Below the pieces are notes generated by a model. It was not told where the DNA came from. It worked only from the letters and a program-made list of their open reading frames with translations, and did not search any database. The position numbers were made by a program, and so were the translations under genes. A stretch of DNA of 64,000 nt, taken from assembly GCA_008729055.1 (NCBI GenBank), contig SDUX01000004.1:5038559-5102558 (forward strand). Reading direction: 5' to 3'. Positions 31,932 to 43,417 of the stretch are shown one piece after another; position 1 is the first letter of the stretch, and each line of letters starts with the position of its first letter. This DNA is from Pyropia haitanensis. Its lineage: Eukaryota > Rhodophyta > Bangiophyceae > Bangiales > Bangiaceae.

Positions 31932-32425
31932 TCGGCGTCGGCGTGGGGGTCGGCGTCAGCATCGGCGTCGGCGTCGGCGTCAGCATGGACGCCTGCGTCG
32001 GCGCTGTCGTCCGCACCCCCATCCGCAGCCGCGTCAGCCATGACCACGCCCGTCGGCGGGGCCGACGCCGCACCCCCCACCGCCCGCGGCCACGCGCCCA
32101 CCACCGCCACCATCTGCGCAACGACGCCCACCAGCGACCGGAGGCGGTGGTCCGCGCCCACATCCACCGGCCGGGCGGGCACCCCACACGCCGGGCACGC
32201 GGCGGTCGCCGCGGCGACCGCCGCCGCCGCGCACGTGGCGCAAAACGAGTGGCGGCACCCGTCGAGGCGGGCGGCGTCGGTGAGGAGGCGCCCGCAGCGG
32301 GCGCAGCAGAGGGCCGCGACGAGCGCGTCGACGTGGCGGGCGAGCGCCGCGGCGGTGGCGGCGCGGTTCTGGGGGGGGGGGGGGAGGGGGGGGGGGGGGG
32401 GCATCGCCGCCGAGGGGGGGGGCAT
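29367..32425 (-). CDS. BARD1/BRCA1-like RING and tandem-BRCT protein
   Basis: Candidate ubiquitin ligase of DNA double-strand-break repair. From the ATG at 32425 a Pro-rich leader precedes a C3HC4 RING: CARC, x12, C-R-H-x2-C-x2-C, x11, CPAC. LDGCRHSFC and the following PARPVDVGADHRLRSLV resemble BARD1 especially. Next come an Asp-Ala repeat, long disordered Pro/Ala/Arg-rich sequence with NVIDIDGG and LSQFEPLAALLGLD, then BRCT1 (VVIALSGHAPAARQAIGRA ... HVPVVRPSWVLDAA) and BRCT2 (RLFEGLAVAVAGAFPPPEP ... VVSVEWVMDAISYGRVPPP), ending DDDWFTAPSGGSPPLARDVL. LFEGLAVAVAG matches the LFDG..F...G signature of BARD1 BRCT2. No ankyrin repeats are seen. The frame changes three times, always in a G/C run: about 31785-31845, 30227-30236 and 29441-29453. 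Either sequence errors or a broken gene. Confidence 0.7.
31870..31995. repeat. hexanucleotide (gcgtcg) repeat coding poly-(Asp-Ala)
   Basis: Runs of gcgtcg/gcatcg on the plus strand encode about 20 Asp-Ala dipeptides with a few Pro, His and Gly interruptions in the BARD1-like frame just after the RING. The reading frame is kept open across the whole repeat, which supports this frame here. Confidence 0.85.
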
Positions 32426-33690
32426 GGCCGAGGGGGGAAGGGGGGGGGGGGGGGAGGAGAGAAAGGGGGGAGCAGTGGGGGGGCAACGGATCACCGTGGG
32501 GGGGGGACGCTCGCCGGGGGGGCGGGGGGGGGGGGGGGGGGTGGGGCCGCCACCCCCGCCCGCTGCAGCGCCGTGTGGCCGACGCTGCCGCCCCGTAGCC
32601 GCCGCGACGGGTGTGGGGGGGGGGGGGGGGGAGGAAGAGGGAGGGCGCCGCCTGCGCGGCGTGGTGTCGCGTCACCGGGCGGAGCGGTGGTGGTGGTGGC
32701 GACGAGGGGGGGTGGGGGGGAGGGGGAGGGGGACGCGGGGGGGGGACGTCGTGAGGCGGGGGAGGTTGTGAGGCGGGGGAGGGCGTGGGAGACGCGCAGG
32801 GGGGCGTCGCGGTCTCGGCCGCGGCGGCGACGCCGTAGGGGGGGGGGGTCGGCCCTGCAACCCGATCGCTGCGAAATCTGGATGGCGCCCGCTTGCCGTG
32901 CCGCACCGTTTTTGGCGGGAACGCCCTGCGGTGGGCCGACCCGTCGTGGGGGCGGTCGCCCGTGTTCCGTCGGGACCTTGCCCGCTGCTGCGGTCGCCTA
33001 CGGGAGCTGTGCACGCGGCGGACGCGGCTGGTCGTCGATGGGCGACGGCGGCTGTGATGTCTCCAGCACGTCGATGGCACCACCCGTTGGCGTCGCGCGG
33101 GGCGCGGTCACCACCCCCGTCCATGGTGCCACCGTCTGTGGGGGTGGGTGGGGGCGGACGGATCCAGGCCGAGTGCGGGCGGTCCCTGCATACAGGCGGC
33201 GGCGGCCGGGGCGCGCGCTGCTGGGGGCTCCTGGATGAACGCGACGGCCGACGCGGCGCGCGGGGGTCACGGCGATGGGCTGGCCATCACCGGGATGGGC
33301 ACGTGTGCGTGCCCCGGGACGAGAACACTGTGGGCCGTCGCCTCTTCGTCGCCATGCCCGCGTTGGCAGCAACCGCCATGCGCAGCGATAGCGCAGCGCG
33401 TCAAGCGCCAAGCCACCGAGGTACAGAAAACCAGAGAAGAGTGGACACCATACCCTCAGCGCTGCCCCTCACAAAGGCGCAGTGCTACGCGGCAAGAGCG
33501 CACCGAGCGCACCGATGGCAACTAGAACGAGCAACCCCCCCCCCCCCCCCCTCACGGTACCCGCCCCCCCACCCGCCTGTCCGCCCTTGCTCTTGCCCTT
33601 GGCGCAGTCCACCACGTGGGGGGACCCAGAAGCATTTCTGACGCGCTGCCCGCGTCGCGGAAAACCTAGTAGCAGCTCCACGGCAGCAAC
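32426..33690. other. intergenic between actin and the BARD1-like gene
   Basis: 5' side of the BARD1-like gene and 3' side of actin, both on the minus strand. Many G-runs (32510-32540, 32615-32632, 32700-32760). No gene recognised; frames on both strands are compositional. Confidence 0.45.
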
Positions 33691-34815
33691 TTAGAAACAC
33701 TTTTTGTGGACGATGGATGGCCCCGCCTCCTCGAACTCGTTGCGGTCAATCCACATGGCCTGGAACGTCGACAGCGACGACAGGATGGACCCGCCAATCC
33801 ACACCGAGTACTGGCGCTCGGGCGGCGCGATCACCTTGACCTTGATGCTCTTGGGCGCGAGCGCCTCAATCTCGCGCTGCACGCGGTTGGCAATGCCCGC
33901 AAACATGGTGCTGCCGCCCGACATGACGGCGTTGCTGTACAGGTCCTTCCGGATGTCAATGTCCGTCTTCATGATCGAGTTGTACGCCGTGCGGTGCATA
34001 CCCGTCATCTCATTGCCGAGGAGCTCAGGCTTGAACAGCGCCTCGGGGCACTGGAAGCGCTCCGCGCCGACCGTGATGGTCTGCCCGTCGGGCAGCTCGT
34101 ACTCCTTCTCCAGCGCGCTGTTGGACGACGAGTTGGACAGCTCCTTGTCATAGTCCTCGGCAACATAGCACAGCTGCTGCTTGATGTCGCGCACAATCTC
34201 CAGCTCCGCCGAGGTGGTGAAGCTGTAGCCGCGCTGCTGGAGGAGCTTGGCCATGTGGGCGGTCAGGTCGCGGCCCGCCAGGTCGATACGCAGCACCGCG
34301 TGCGGCAGCGAGTAGCCCTCATAGATGGGCACCGTGTGCGTGACACCGTCGCCCGAGTCAATCACCACCCCCGACGTGCGGCCCGACGCGTACAGCGACA
34401 GCACCGCCTGGATAGCAACGTAAAAGGCGGGCACGGAAAACGACTCGAACATGATCTGCGTCATGCGCTCGCGGTTCGCCTTGGGGTTGAGCGGCGCCTC
34501 GGTGAGCAGCACCGGGTGCTCGGCCGGGTCCACCCGCAGCTCCGAGTAGAACGCGTGGTGCCAGATCTTCTCCATGTCGTTCCAGTTGGTGACGATGCCG
34601 TGCTCCAGCGGGTACTTGATGAGCAGCACACCACGGCGGGCCATGGCCGCGTCGCCAATGTACTCGTCCTTCGCGCCCGAGCCGACCATGATGCCCTTCT
34701 GCTTGGGCGTCCCAATCACCGCGGGGAAGACGCTCTTGGGCGAGTCCTCCCCAGCAATGCCCGTCTTGCACCGGCCCGAGCCATTGTCAATCACAACCGC
34801 CGCCTTGGTGCTCAT
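33691..34815 (-). CDS. ACT: actin
   Basis: Intronless, 374 aa (family 375-377). Nucleotide-binding motifs are VVIDNGSG at the start and [15 protein letters not shown] in the second lobe. Other hallmarks are [98 protein letters not shown] and the end [10 protein letters not shown]. It is divergent for a conventional actin: the N-terminus lacks an acidic cluster (MSTKAAV), the GDDAPRAVFP region reads [10 protein letters not shown], and the DNase-I loop reads [15 protein letters not shown], with Ser where the second loop methionine normally stands. The Cys-Phe C-terminus and ATP-site residues are intact, so it should polymerise. ADF/cofilin lies about 4 kb upstream in the opposite direction. Confidence 0.97.
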   Translation of the reverse strand: MSTKAAVVIDNGSGRCKTGIAGEDSPKSVFPAVIGTPKQKGIMVGSGAKDEYIGDAAMARRGVLLIKYPLEHGIVTNWNDMEKIWHHAFYSELRVDPAEHPVLLTEAPLNPKANRERMTQIMFESFSVPAFYVAIQAVLSLYASGRTSGVVIDSGDGVTHTVPIYEGYSLPHAVLRIDLAGRDLTAHMAKLLQQRGYSFTTSAELEIVRDIKQQLCYVAEDYDKELSNSSSNSALEKEYELPDGQTITVGAERFQCPEALFKPELLGNEMTGMHRTAYNSIMKTDIDIRKDLYSNAVMSGGSTMFAGIANRVQREIEALAPKSIKVKVIAPPERQYSVWIGGSILSSLSTFQAMWIDRNEFEEAGPSIVHKKCF

Positions 34816-37800
34816 GGTGACGGGCGGGGGGGGGGCAGGGACGGCGGGAACGGCAACGACGGTGACGGCGGGAGTGGGCGAGCGGCGGGGGGGGGGGGGG
34901 GGGGAGCGGCAGTGGCGGCGGCGGCGACGGCGGTGGAGGCGGCGTCGGCAGCAGCGGTGGCCGATGGGAACGAAGTGCGGTGGGGGGGGGTGCCTCCTCA
35001 AAAGGCGTGCCGGGCTGAGGAGGAGCAGCGGCGGTCGCAAGAACAGATGCGGCGCGTCTGCGACGGCTCTTCTGCCCTGCCCCCCGGCTCTCCCACGCAC
35101 GCCAGGTGGGAGGGCGCCCAGGTCGACTCCCACCCCCATAGACTAGCCAGCGGGGGGGGAGTGTGTGGCCACCGGCAGCAGCAGCACCAACTCCGCACCC
35201 CCTCCCCTGGCCCCCCTCAGCCCCCTACCCCACTCCATCCAGGCATACGTGGTGGTGACGCGGGGGCGCAGCGACAGCGGCCCGGGCAGGCCGGCGGCGC
35301 CCGCGCGCGACGCGTGCAGTCGAGGAGGCGCCGCCGCCCGGCAGCCGGTTGTCGGCAACCCGCGCACCCCCCAGCGGGGGTGGCAGCAACGTCTGCCGAC
35401 GGCGCCCTCCCCCCGCGAGCCGCCAACGCCGGCGGTCGCAGCGGACGGCGGCGCGCCCGCGGCCGCGACCGGTGCCAGCGGCGACGGGCTGAGCAACCGC
35501 CACGACAGCCTGAGGGGCCACAGTCACAGACCGCTCCCCCCCTTGCCCCCGCACCCCACAGGCCACTGCAGGCCGCCCCTGCCCTTGCAGGTCAGAGGCG
35601 GGTCGTGCCGCGCCGCCAGAGACGCCCTCCCCCCGACACGCCCCCTTCCCCACCTTCCCCACCACCCCCCCCCCCTCCCTCAGCTGCCCAGAACAACGGC
35701 AAGGAGAGCTGCTCTTGTCACCAACGCGCGGGGTGCCGCTGGCTGCGGCAACGGCTGCGAACGGGCGGGGTCCATGCAGCCGAAAAATTGCGACGGCCGT
35801 GCGCAGCACCACCCCACCACCTCAGTGCACCGCGGTGGCGGCAACAACCAGGCTGGCACGCCTGCGTTCAGACGCCGGCCCCCCCCCCCCCTTCCTCCCC
35901 CACTCCTCCTCCGCCCCCGCGGGTGTGCCCGGCGGCGACGCGGCCGGCAGCTGCCGCAGCGGGGAACAGCGGCGTTGCAGCGGCTCCCCCGCGCGTGCCA
36001 CGTCGTAGGGCCGGGGGAAGCGGGGGCGGGCGGGCAGGCTGGCGGGCGGGGACGGGGCGCCACCAAAATCCATTGCCCCCAGACTGGATGAGTAATCGCG
36101 GGCGGCGGCGGCGGCGACCAGCCGCACGGAAATGCAAGCGCCGGGACAAGCGAGGAGCACACCCCCCACCCCACCTCCGTCCCCCCCGCCCCACCACAGC
36201 GACAGCGGCAAACACGAGCGTGCGGCGGGAGAGGGGGGGGCACCCACCGCGGCGGCCGCCACCCCTGTGTGCCGCCGCAGACCCCCCGGATCCGCAGACC
36301 CTGGGCGTCGCGGGGGGAGTGGGGGAGCGGCGCCGCTCTTCCCTCGCTCCGCCTCCCTGCACGACGCCACGCCCGCACGCCCCGTCCCCCCCTCGCCACC
36401 CCCACAGACACGCGCCGTGCAAGCCGTGGCGGCGGTGGTGGCCCAGCTGGCCGTAGTGAAGGAGGAGCCGCCCCCTCCCCGACGGTGCCGCAGCGGCTCG
36501 TCCGGCTCTGCGCGTGGTGGTGAGGAGGAAGGGGCGCCAGCTTGTTTGCGATTCGGACAAGGCCGCTGTAAGCAGAGCTGCGGAGGGGGCGTTTGGCTGT
36601 ACTCTTGTACCTCGTGCTCGCCGCGCTCCAGGGGGGATCAGCCAACCAGGCTGGCGGACCCCCTGCCGATCCGCCAGCGAGACAGTCGCGTCTTTCAAAC
36701 GGCCGAAGGCGCCACCACGCCTCGTGTCTGTGTGGCGGTGTCTCGCTCGCCCAAAGGTCGCTGGCTGCCAGAGGCGGAACCAGGACGCCACGCCGACGCT
36801 GCGCGACGAAGCGTGGACAAAGGAGCGGCGGTCGCGCCTCTCGAGGGTCGAATTGGACCCCCGCAGATCGGTGCTGCCAGGCACGAGCATCGAAATTATT
36901 ATCCGGTGGGACGGGGCCTCCTGGAGGGACCACTTTTCTCCCCCCCCCCGCGCCGCCGCTCACACTGGCGGCAGGGGGACGTCATCGACGGGGCCTCTCC
37001 CCTCTGGAAGCGGCGGCCAGGCCGTTGGGCTGGGCCGGCCATGGGGCACGTGCCGGCAGGCACCCGTCCCCCCCGCAGCTGGTCTCGGTGCGAAGCCTCC
37101 CTCAAGAATAATGAGCTGAGGGGGGGAGGGGGGTGACGGTGGCGGGTCAACGCGACCAAGGCGGCCAGCGCCCGCCCCGCTCTGCCCCCCCCCAACCTGT
37201 GCGGCCAGCCAGTGTAGGGCAAGAGTCCCTCTCGCCCCCCACGCGCGCGCCGCGCGCCCGCCGTTGCTGCTGACACCTCCCCACGGCCGTCGCAGTGGCC
37301 TTTCAGCCGCCAGCAGCTGCCTGCACGCCGCCGTCTGCCCGCGTACCGGCCTCCCGGACCTCGCTCGCCCTGGAACGACAGTGTTAGCGGCGGGTTCCGG
37401 CGGGGTGGCGTTCCACCACGCCAATCTCGACGGTTGGGCGGTGGGGTGCGCGCCCGGCCGGCGACGGGCAACGGCGGCGGGGCGGTCCCTGGGGTGCGCG
37501 GCGGCCATCAATTCCCTTCCTCAACAGCAGGAGGGGGGAGGCGCCACGGCTCTTCCCCCACCCCAACCGGCGGCGTGGCCCCAGCGGGGAACAGCAGCTG
37601 CCTGCCGGCGGGGTGACAACTCGCCGGCGAGGCAGGGGGGGGGGCGGTGGCCCGCGCTGCTGCTGACGCCAACAACCGGGACGGGCGGCTCCGCGTGGCG
37701 GCTGCGTTGCGCGGCGACGTCGGGGGGAACCGGCTGGCTGGCGGTCACGCTGGCACGGTGGAGTGGTTCGGAGGGGTGGACGAGGAGAGAGAGGGGGAGG

Positions 37801-38859
37801 AGGCGAGAGACGGGGGGGAACTCGGCGTGCTGCTTCCCGTCGGCAGCGGCCTAGCGCCTGGGTGACGACTACCCCTCCCCACCCATTGCGTGGTCGATTG
37901 ACCCCGACTGTCCCTTTTTGGTTTGCCTGCCTGCTTGCTGTCCCCCCTGGTGTGACGGGAACGCAAGCCGTCCCCACTCTGAATAATTGGGCGGCGGCGG
38001 CGGCCGCTACGACCTCCCCCCCCCCCGCGGCGCTGACCCTCTACTATGTATCCCCCCCTCTCTCTCGCCGCTGCACCCCGGCGCCTCCCCCCCCCCCCTG
38101 CCGCTCTCCCCCATGTGGCGAGGCAGGAGCGCCTGTCGGGCCGCATTCAGTCACTGCCGCCGCGCCCGGCAGCGTTCCTTGCCAGAATGGCCGACGCGGT
38201 GGGGCGGCGGGGCGCCCACGGTCGGGCCGGCCGCGCCGGCGACGGCGGCGTCCCTCCTCCCCCTCCTCTCCCCGGCCACCCCCTCCCCCGCCCTCCCCAA
38301 GGCTCGGGCCCCCACAGCCAGGGGCGTGCAGCGAGCGTCACCGCCTGTGAGCGGATGCCTGCCACGAAGTGGTCACCGCAGCGGCCGCGCCTGCCGGCGG
38401 CGGCCCTGCGCTGGCGTCGCGGCTGGAGAGGGGAGGGAGGGGGGGGGACGAGGCCTGGGTGGGGGGCGGTGGGGGGGGAGCGGGCGTGGTCTGCCTGCCT
38501 GCGCACAGCAACTGGCGGGTGGGGGCGCCCCCCCCCCCCCCCCAGTGCCCCCTTGAGAGCGCCGGTTTAATAGGTGTCCGTCACGCTCACAGTGTGGAGC
38601 GTCAGCGCAGAGCACCCACCCCCGTGTGTGCCGACCCAGCAACGGATCGCCCCTTAATTGCCCCCGTCGTCGCCGCTGCGTGAGGACGTCTCCCCCGGCC
38701 GCCGTGGTGACTGCAGGCGACACGCCGCCGCTGCACTACCCCACCCGTCTTCTCTAACGCACCTCTGCCCGTACCGACGCCGCCCCGTCGTCACCGTCTC
38801 CGTCCCTCATCCGCACCTACATCCCCCCCAGACCGCATCCCCCCCCCTCCCTCTTCACA
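34816..38859. other. 4-kb divergent region between actin and ADF/cofilin
   Basis: Must contain both promoters. Features seen are a G-run near 34880-34902, GC-rich but fairly complex sequence, and a CT-rich leader just before 38860. Several frames exceed 500 nt on each strand, including one running opposite actin, but none shows a domain I recognise. An unidentified gene in 35.2-38.0 kb cannot be excluded. Confidence 0.4.
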
Positions 38860-39303
38860 ATGGCGTCCGGCGTCGCAGTGAACAACTCGTGCGTAACGGC
38901 GATGAACGACCTGGTGAAGGAGCGCAAGCACCGGGCCGTCATCTTTGCCATTAACGACGACATGACCGAGATCAAGCTGGAGAAGACGTTTGCTCCCAAC
39001 ACCAAGAACTCGCGCGGGGACTATGAGGAGTTTACCAAGTGCCTCCCCGATGACTCATGCCGCTACGCGGTCTACGACTTTGAGTATGAGCACCAGGGGG
39101 CAACCAAGAACCGGATCATCTTTTTGCTCTGGTCGTCGGACCTGTCCAAGGTGCGCACCAAGCTCATCTACTCGTCGTCGGCAGAGGGGCTGGTGTCCAA
39201 GCTGGGCGCCGGGGTCCAGCGCCAGATCCAGGTGACCGACCGGGATGAGCTCAGCTACGATGAGGTTGCCAAGAAGCTGGTCCAGCACACTGCTGGGTAC
39301 TAG
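38860..39303 (+). CDS. ADF: actin-depolymerising factor / cofilin
   Basis: Intronless, 147 aa, the full length of a single ADF-homology domain. Starts MASGVAVNNSCVTAMNDL, with the Ser/Ala-Gly-Val N-terminus whose serine is the usual phosphorylation site. Then comes HRAVIFAINDDMTEI (central strand), CRYAVYDFEYEHQGATKNRIIFLLW (in parts) and the long actin-binding helix SDLSKVRTKLIYSSSAEGLV, ending DRDELSYDEVAKKLVQHTAGY. Binds G- and F-actin, severs and depolymerises filaments in the cytoplasm. CT-rich leader upstream; CTG repeat and minisatellite downstream. It is the nearest recognised neighbour of actin, on the opposite strand. Confidence 0.96.
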   Translation: MASGVAVNNSCVTAMNDLVKERKHRAVIFAINDDMTEIKLEKTFAPNTKNSRGDYEEFTKCLPDDSCRYAVYDFEYEHQGATKNRIIFLLWSSDLSKVRTKLIYSSSAEGLVSKLGAGVQRQIQVTDRDELSYDEVAKKLVQHTAGY

Positions 39304-40567
39304 GACATCACCCACGTGGCGGGCCGGGGGGCGGGGGTGGGGGGCGGAGGGGAGCGTCGCGAGATGGCTGGGCGGGATGGCCGGGATGGAGCTGGCGAGG
39401 CCTGGTGGCAGGTGGCTGGCCGGTTGCAGCTGCTGCTGCTGCTGCTGCTGCAGTCGTCTCATCCCGCCGGCTGGCCCGAGCCATCGCCGCGGCCGTGCGG
39501 GGGGGGAAACGAGTGCGCTCATGCAGTGCGCACTGCGTGGCGGCCGCCGTCAGGGGGTGCCCGCCAACGCAGTGGCGTCTCGGGACGGTGTGGGTTGCCA
39601 CCGTGTCGGGGCGTGGGTACAGGTGGGTATCCCGCCAGTGTGGGAGGGAGTAGCGACGGCCGACGCGTCCACGCGTGCGCGTGGGTGTGTCTTGTATTGG
39701 ACGAGCCTGCGGTGGAAGAAATGGAAGCACCCACCTATTCTTTTCAGCCCTTGGGACGACGCGGCTTGAGCGACCGTGCTGGCCACTGTGACAGCGGCGG
39801 AGGGGGATGGCGCCGCCTGCCGTGGAGGCGATCACGTCACAGCGTTGGTCGTGGGGGTCGGCGACCGCCACGGTTGGCGCGGCCAGCCGGCGCAACATGG
39901 ACTCGCCTGCCGAGGCATGGTGACCGCGTCGCAGCATTGGCCGCGGGCGTCGGCGACCGACATGGCTGGCCCGGTTGGCCGACGACGCAACAGGGTCCAC
40001 GTGCCGTAGCAAGGTGACCGCGTCAGAGCATTGACCGTCAGGGTCGGCGACCGCCACGGCTGGCGCGTCAAGCCGATGATGCAACAGGGTCGCTGCCGCT
40101 CGCAGCTGGGCTCCCCGCGCCGTCCGGTTCGCCGGCCGATGCTTGCCCCTATGGCGTTTGCCCAGCCCACTGTACGCCGCAGGAAGGGTGGCTGCCCGCA
40201 GCCACCCCGTGCCGCGCGGATGCCTAGCCAGGGATACCCGTTCCCCGCCCGAGCATGCCGCGCATCTGCAGCAAAAGATTGACCACCTCACTCTCCGCTG
40301 TCAGGCGATCACACCGCCGTGGATGGTAGCAGCCTCTTGGTCACACACCGTGGGGCAGCGGCTGGATCCCAGATGGTGAGCCGCCATCCGCCCCCAAGGG
40401 CACTAGTTGAACGGTCTGTGGGTCAATGCAATAGACCATGCTGGGGCGGAGAGGGGAAGGAACGGGGAGAGGGGAGAGACGGCAGAGCTGTCCACAGGTG
40501 TGACAAAATGGAAGTCCTTGGCTGCACGCGAGTCCGTGTCCGTCATGGTGTGAGCAAGCTCAAGAAG
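39304..40567. other. repeat-bearing intergenic DNA
   Basis: Downstream of ADF/cofilin. Includes a (CTG)7-type microsatellite at 39429-39451 and a 94-bp tandem repeat (39829-40106). No gene recognised. Confidence 0.5.
39829..40106 (+). repeat. 94-bp minisatellite, three copies
   Basis: Copies begin at about 39829, 39919 and 40013. Each has the words gtgaccgcgtc, gtcggcgaccgccac, ggctggc and gcaacagggtc with substitutions. Copies 2 and 3 are closest. Confidence 0.8.
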
Positions 40568-40597
40568 GATAATACCAGCCTTGGGATTCCCAAGGTC
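40568..40597 (+). repeat. hairpin repeat, left member of an inverted pair
   Basis: 22 bp at 40568-40589 (gataataccagccttgggat plus tc) is the exact reverse complement of 54024-54045. Within it ccttgggattcccaagg folds as a 7-bp stem with a 3-nt loop. The pair brackets the whole fold-back island. Confidence 0.85.
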
Positions 40598-40784
40598 CAG
40601 AATCCCAACCCCCCGCCAGGCGCTGCATTCAAGGGGTGCGTGTGGGGGGCCCGTGAGCCCCCCTGGGGGGACCTGGTGGACTTCCCGGCATGGACTTCAA
40701 ATCCATGGACTGGCAGCGGCAGCAGCGTCCTCATTGCAGCCCATACTATTTTTTGCACAGAACTCTGGAGCCTCTCTTTTCCAT

Positions 40785-40853
40785 GTAGTACGTCAAAGAA
40801 TCTGGACCCACAACGGATCCGTCGTGTAGGTGGGCTACTAAACCGTTGTGGGT
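40785..40853 (+). repeat. outer inverted repeat of fold-back element 1, left
   Basis: Core 40806-40853 (acccacaacggatccgtcgt ... ccgttgtgggt, 48 bp) matches the reverse complement of 48069-48116 with one or two mismatches. A further 21 bp outward (gtagta ... caaagaa) align with one gap. The core itself has 11-bp complementary ends and can fold on its own. Confidence 0.85.
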
Positions 40854-41229
40854 GCTGTCCCCCACACTGTGAGAGGGGGTCTACTTGGAAACTAGTTACA
40901 CCCAATACATTCCCGACAGCCCATTCCAGCGTGCCTGGAGGGGTGCCGACGATCTCCTCCAGCTCCCCAGATCCACCTCGATCTCTACAGAAACGAGTAC
41001 ATCCCTGGTTCCAACTCCATAGCGGAGTGCATTTGTCCAGTACTGGGAGCAACCGACGGGGGGAGCTCCCCCTGTAACGCTGGAGCTCGTTACGCTCCCC
41101 CCCGCTGGTGCATCACACATCTGCGATGTTGTACCCAAAATTGCGGATGTGCACGCGCTTGTCACACATGCGGCGCTTCACACGGACATGTGATGAGGGA
41201 GGTGTGACAGGGTGGATGCCACAGCGTCG
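40854..41229. other. segment between outer repeat and C-rich array
   Basis: Normal-composition sequence inside element 1 with no recognised gene or repeat partner. Confidence 0.4.
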
Positions 41230-41418
41230 CACCAGCGCGCGCTACCGCTGCCTGGTGGGGGCCCCGCCGCCCGCGCGCCTGGTGGCGTACCCGCCACCAC
41301 CCCCGCCGGCAGCCGCCGGCTGCCGCGGTCCCCGCCCCCGCCACTGCCGCCGCCACCCGCCACCGCCGCCCCCGTGGCCGCCCGCCCCCCGCCGCCCGCC
41401 GCCGCCGCCCGCCGCCGC

Positions 41419-41458
<40 letters not shown>

Positions 41459-43417
41459 GGCTGCCGCGGCGAGCGGCCGCGGCCTCCCGCCGCCACCGCC
41501 GCAGCCACCGCCGCCGCGGCTGCCGCCGCCGCCCCCGCGGCCGCCCGCCGCCCGCCGCCCGCCGCCCGCCGCCCGCCGCCCGTGGCCCGCCGCCGCCGCC
41601 GCCGCCGCCCGCCGCCATGGCCGCCGCCACCGCCGCCGCCGCCCCCGCGGCCGCCCGCCGCCCGCCGCCCGCCGCCCGCCGCCCGCCGCCCGTCGCCCGC
41701 CGCCGCCGCCGCCGCCGCCCGCCACCGCCGCCGCCGCAACCGACGCGGCTGCCGCGGCGGGCGGCCGCAGCCGCCCGCAACCGCCGCCGCCGTGGCCGCC
41801 GCGGCTGCCGCGGCCACCCGCCGCCCGCCGCCCGCCGCCCTCGCCGCCGCCACGCGCCGCCATCGCCGTCGCCACCGCCCCCGCCGCCCCCGCGGCCGCC
41901 TACCGCCCGCCGCCCGCCGCCCCCGCCGCCGCAGCCGCCGCCGCGGCTGCCGCGGCGGGCGGCCGCGGCCGCCCGCCGCCCTCGCCGCCGACGCCGCCGC
42001 CACCCGCCGCAACGGCCGCCGCCACCGCCGCCGCCGCCCCCGCGGCCTCCCGCCCCCCGCCGCCGGCCGCCGCCGCCGCCGCCGCCGCCGCCGGGACTGC
42101 CGCGGCGGGCGGCCGCGGCCGCCCGCCGCCACCGCCGCCGCCGTGGCGGCCGCGGCTACCGCGGCCGCCCGCCGCCCGCCGCCCGCCGCCGTCGCCGCCG
42201 CCGCGCGCCGCCATGGCCGCCGCCACCGCCGCCGCAGCCCCCGCGGCCGCCCGCCGCCCGCCGCCCGCCGCCCTCGCCGCCGCCGCTCCCGCCGCGGCGC
42301 TCGCCGCCCCCGCCGCCACCCGCCACCGACGCCGCCGCGGCCGCCGCGGCTGCCGCGGCGGGCGGCCGCGGCCGCCCGCCGCCACCGCCGCCGCCGTGGC
42401 CGCCGCGACTACCGCGGCCGCCCGCCACCCGCCGCCCGCCGCCGCCGCCGCCGCCGCGCGCCGCCATGGCCGCCGCCACCGCCGCCGCCCACCACCGCCC
42501 CCGCCGCCCCCGCGGCCGCCCGCCGCCCGCCGCCCTCGCCGCCCGCCGCCCGCCGCCCACGCCGCCGCCGCCCCCGCCGCTGCCCTCGCCGCCCCCGCCG
42601 CCGCCCACCACCGCCCCCGCCGCCCCCGCGGCCGCCCGCCGCCCGCCGCCCGCCGCCCGCAGCCGCCGCCGCCGCCGCCACCGCCGCCGCAGCCCCCGCG
42701 GTAGCCCGCCGCCCGCTGCCCCCGCCGCCGCAGCCGCCGCCGCGGCTGCCGCGGCGGGCGGCCGCGGCCGCCCGCCGCCACCGCCGCCGCCGCCTCAGCC
42801 GCGGCCCTCGCCGCCCCCGCCGCCGCCCGCCACCGCTGCCGCCGTGGCCGCCGCGGCTGCCGCGGCCGGGGGCCGTGGCCGCCGCGGCGGGCGGCCGCCG
42901 CCGCCGCCGCGGCCGCCGCCGCCGCCGCCTCCCGCCGCCACGGCCGCCACCACCGCCGCCGCCGCTCCCGCGGCCGCCCGCCGCCGCCGCCGCGACCTCC
43001 GCCCCCGCCGCTGCGGGCTGCTGCCGCCCCGGCTGCCGCTGCCGCCGCCGCCGTTGCTGCCGGCCGCCGGCCGCCTGCCGCCCGGGCTGCCCCCCTGGCC
43101 GCCGCCCCCACCGCCGCCGCCCCCACCGGGTTGCTGCCGCCCGGCTGCCGCTGGCGCCGCCGCCGTTGCTGCCGGCCGCCGCCAGTGGGCTGCCGTCGCC
43201 AGCGGGCTGCCGCCGCCTGCCTGTTGCCGTCAATCGCGTGCTTTCTTTGTCAGCTGCCTCTGCCGCCACCGCTCGCCATCGCCGCTGCCGCGGCCCCCGC
43301 CGCCGTAGTGGCGGCTGGCGCCGCCGCCCCCGCCCTCGCCGCGGCGGCAATGGCTGCCGCCGCCCTCTGCCGCCGCTGCCCCCGTGGCGGCAGCGGCCGC
43401 TGCCTTGCGGGGGCAGG
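41230..43417 (+). repeat. C-rich tandem array (gccgcccgccgccg), element 1 left
   Basis: More than 2 kb almost entirely of C and G, with C strongly dominant on the plus strand. It is an irregular mosaic of gcc triplets and gcccgccgcc words, interrupted periodically by gcggcgggcggccgcgg. The opposite strand has dense runs of G pairs and triplets. All six frames stay open for long distances because of composition, not coding. Confidence 0.9.

Noticed and set aside
33706..36456. A 916-codon frame on the plus strand opposite actin
   Set aside because: It is the antisense shadow of the actin gene extended through GC-rich intergenic DNA. Actin on the other strand is unambiguous.
39829..40106. Spaced repeats resembling a CRISPR array
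   Set aside because: The period is 94 bp with divergence throughout the unit and no unique spacers. It is a minisatellite in a eukaryotic context.
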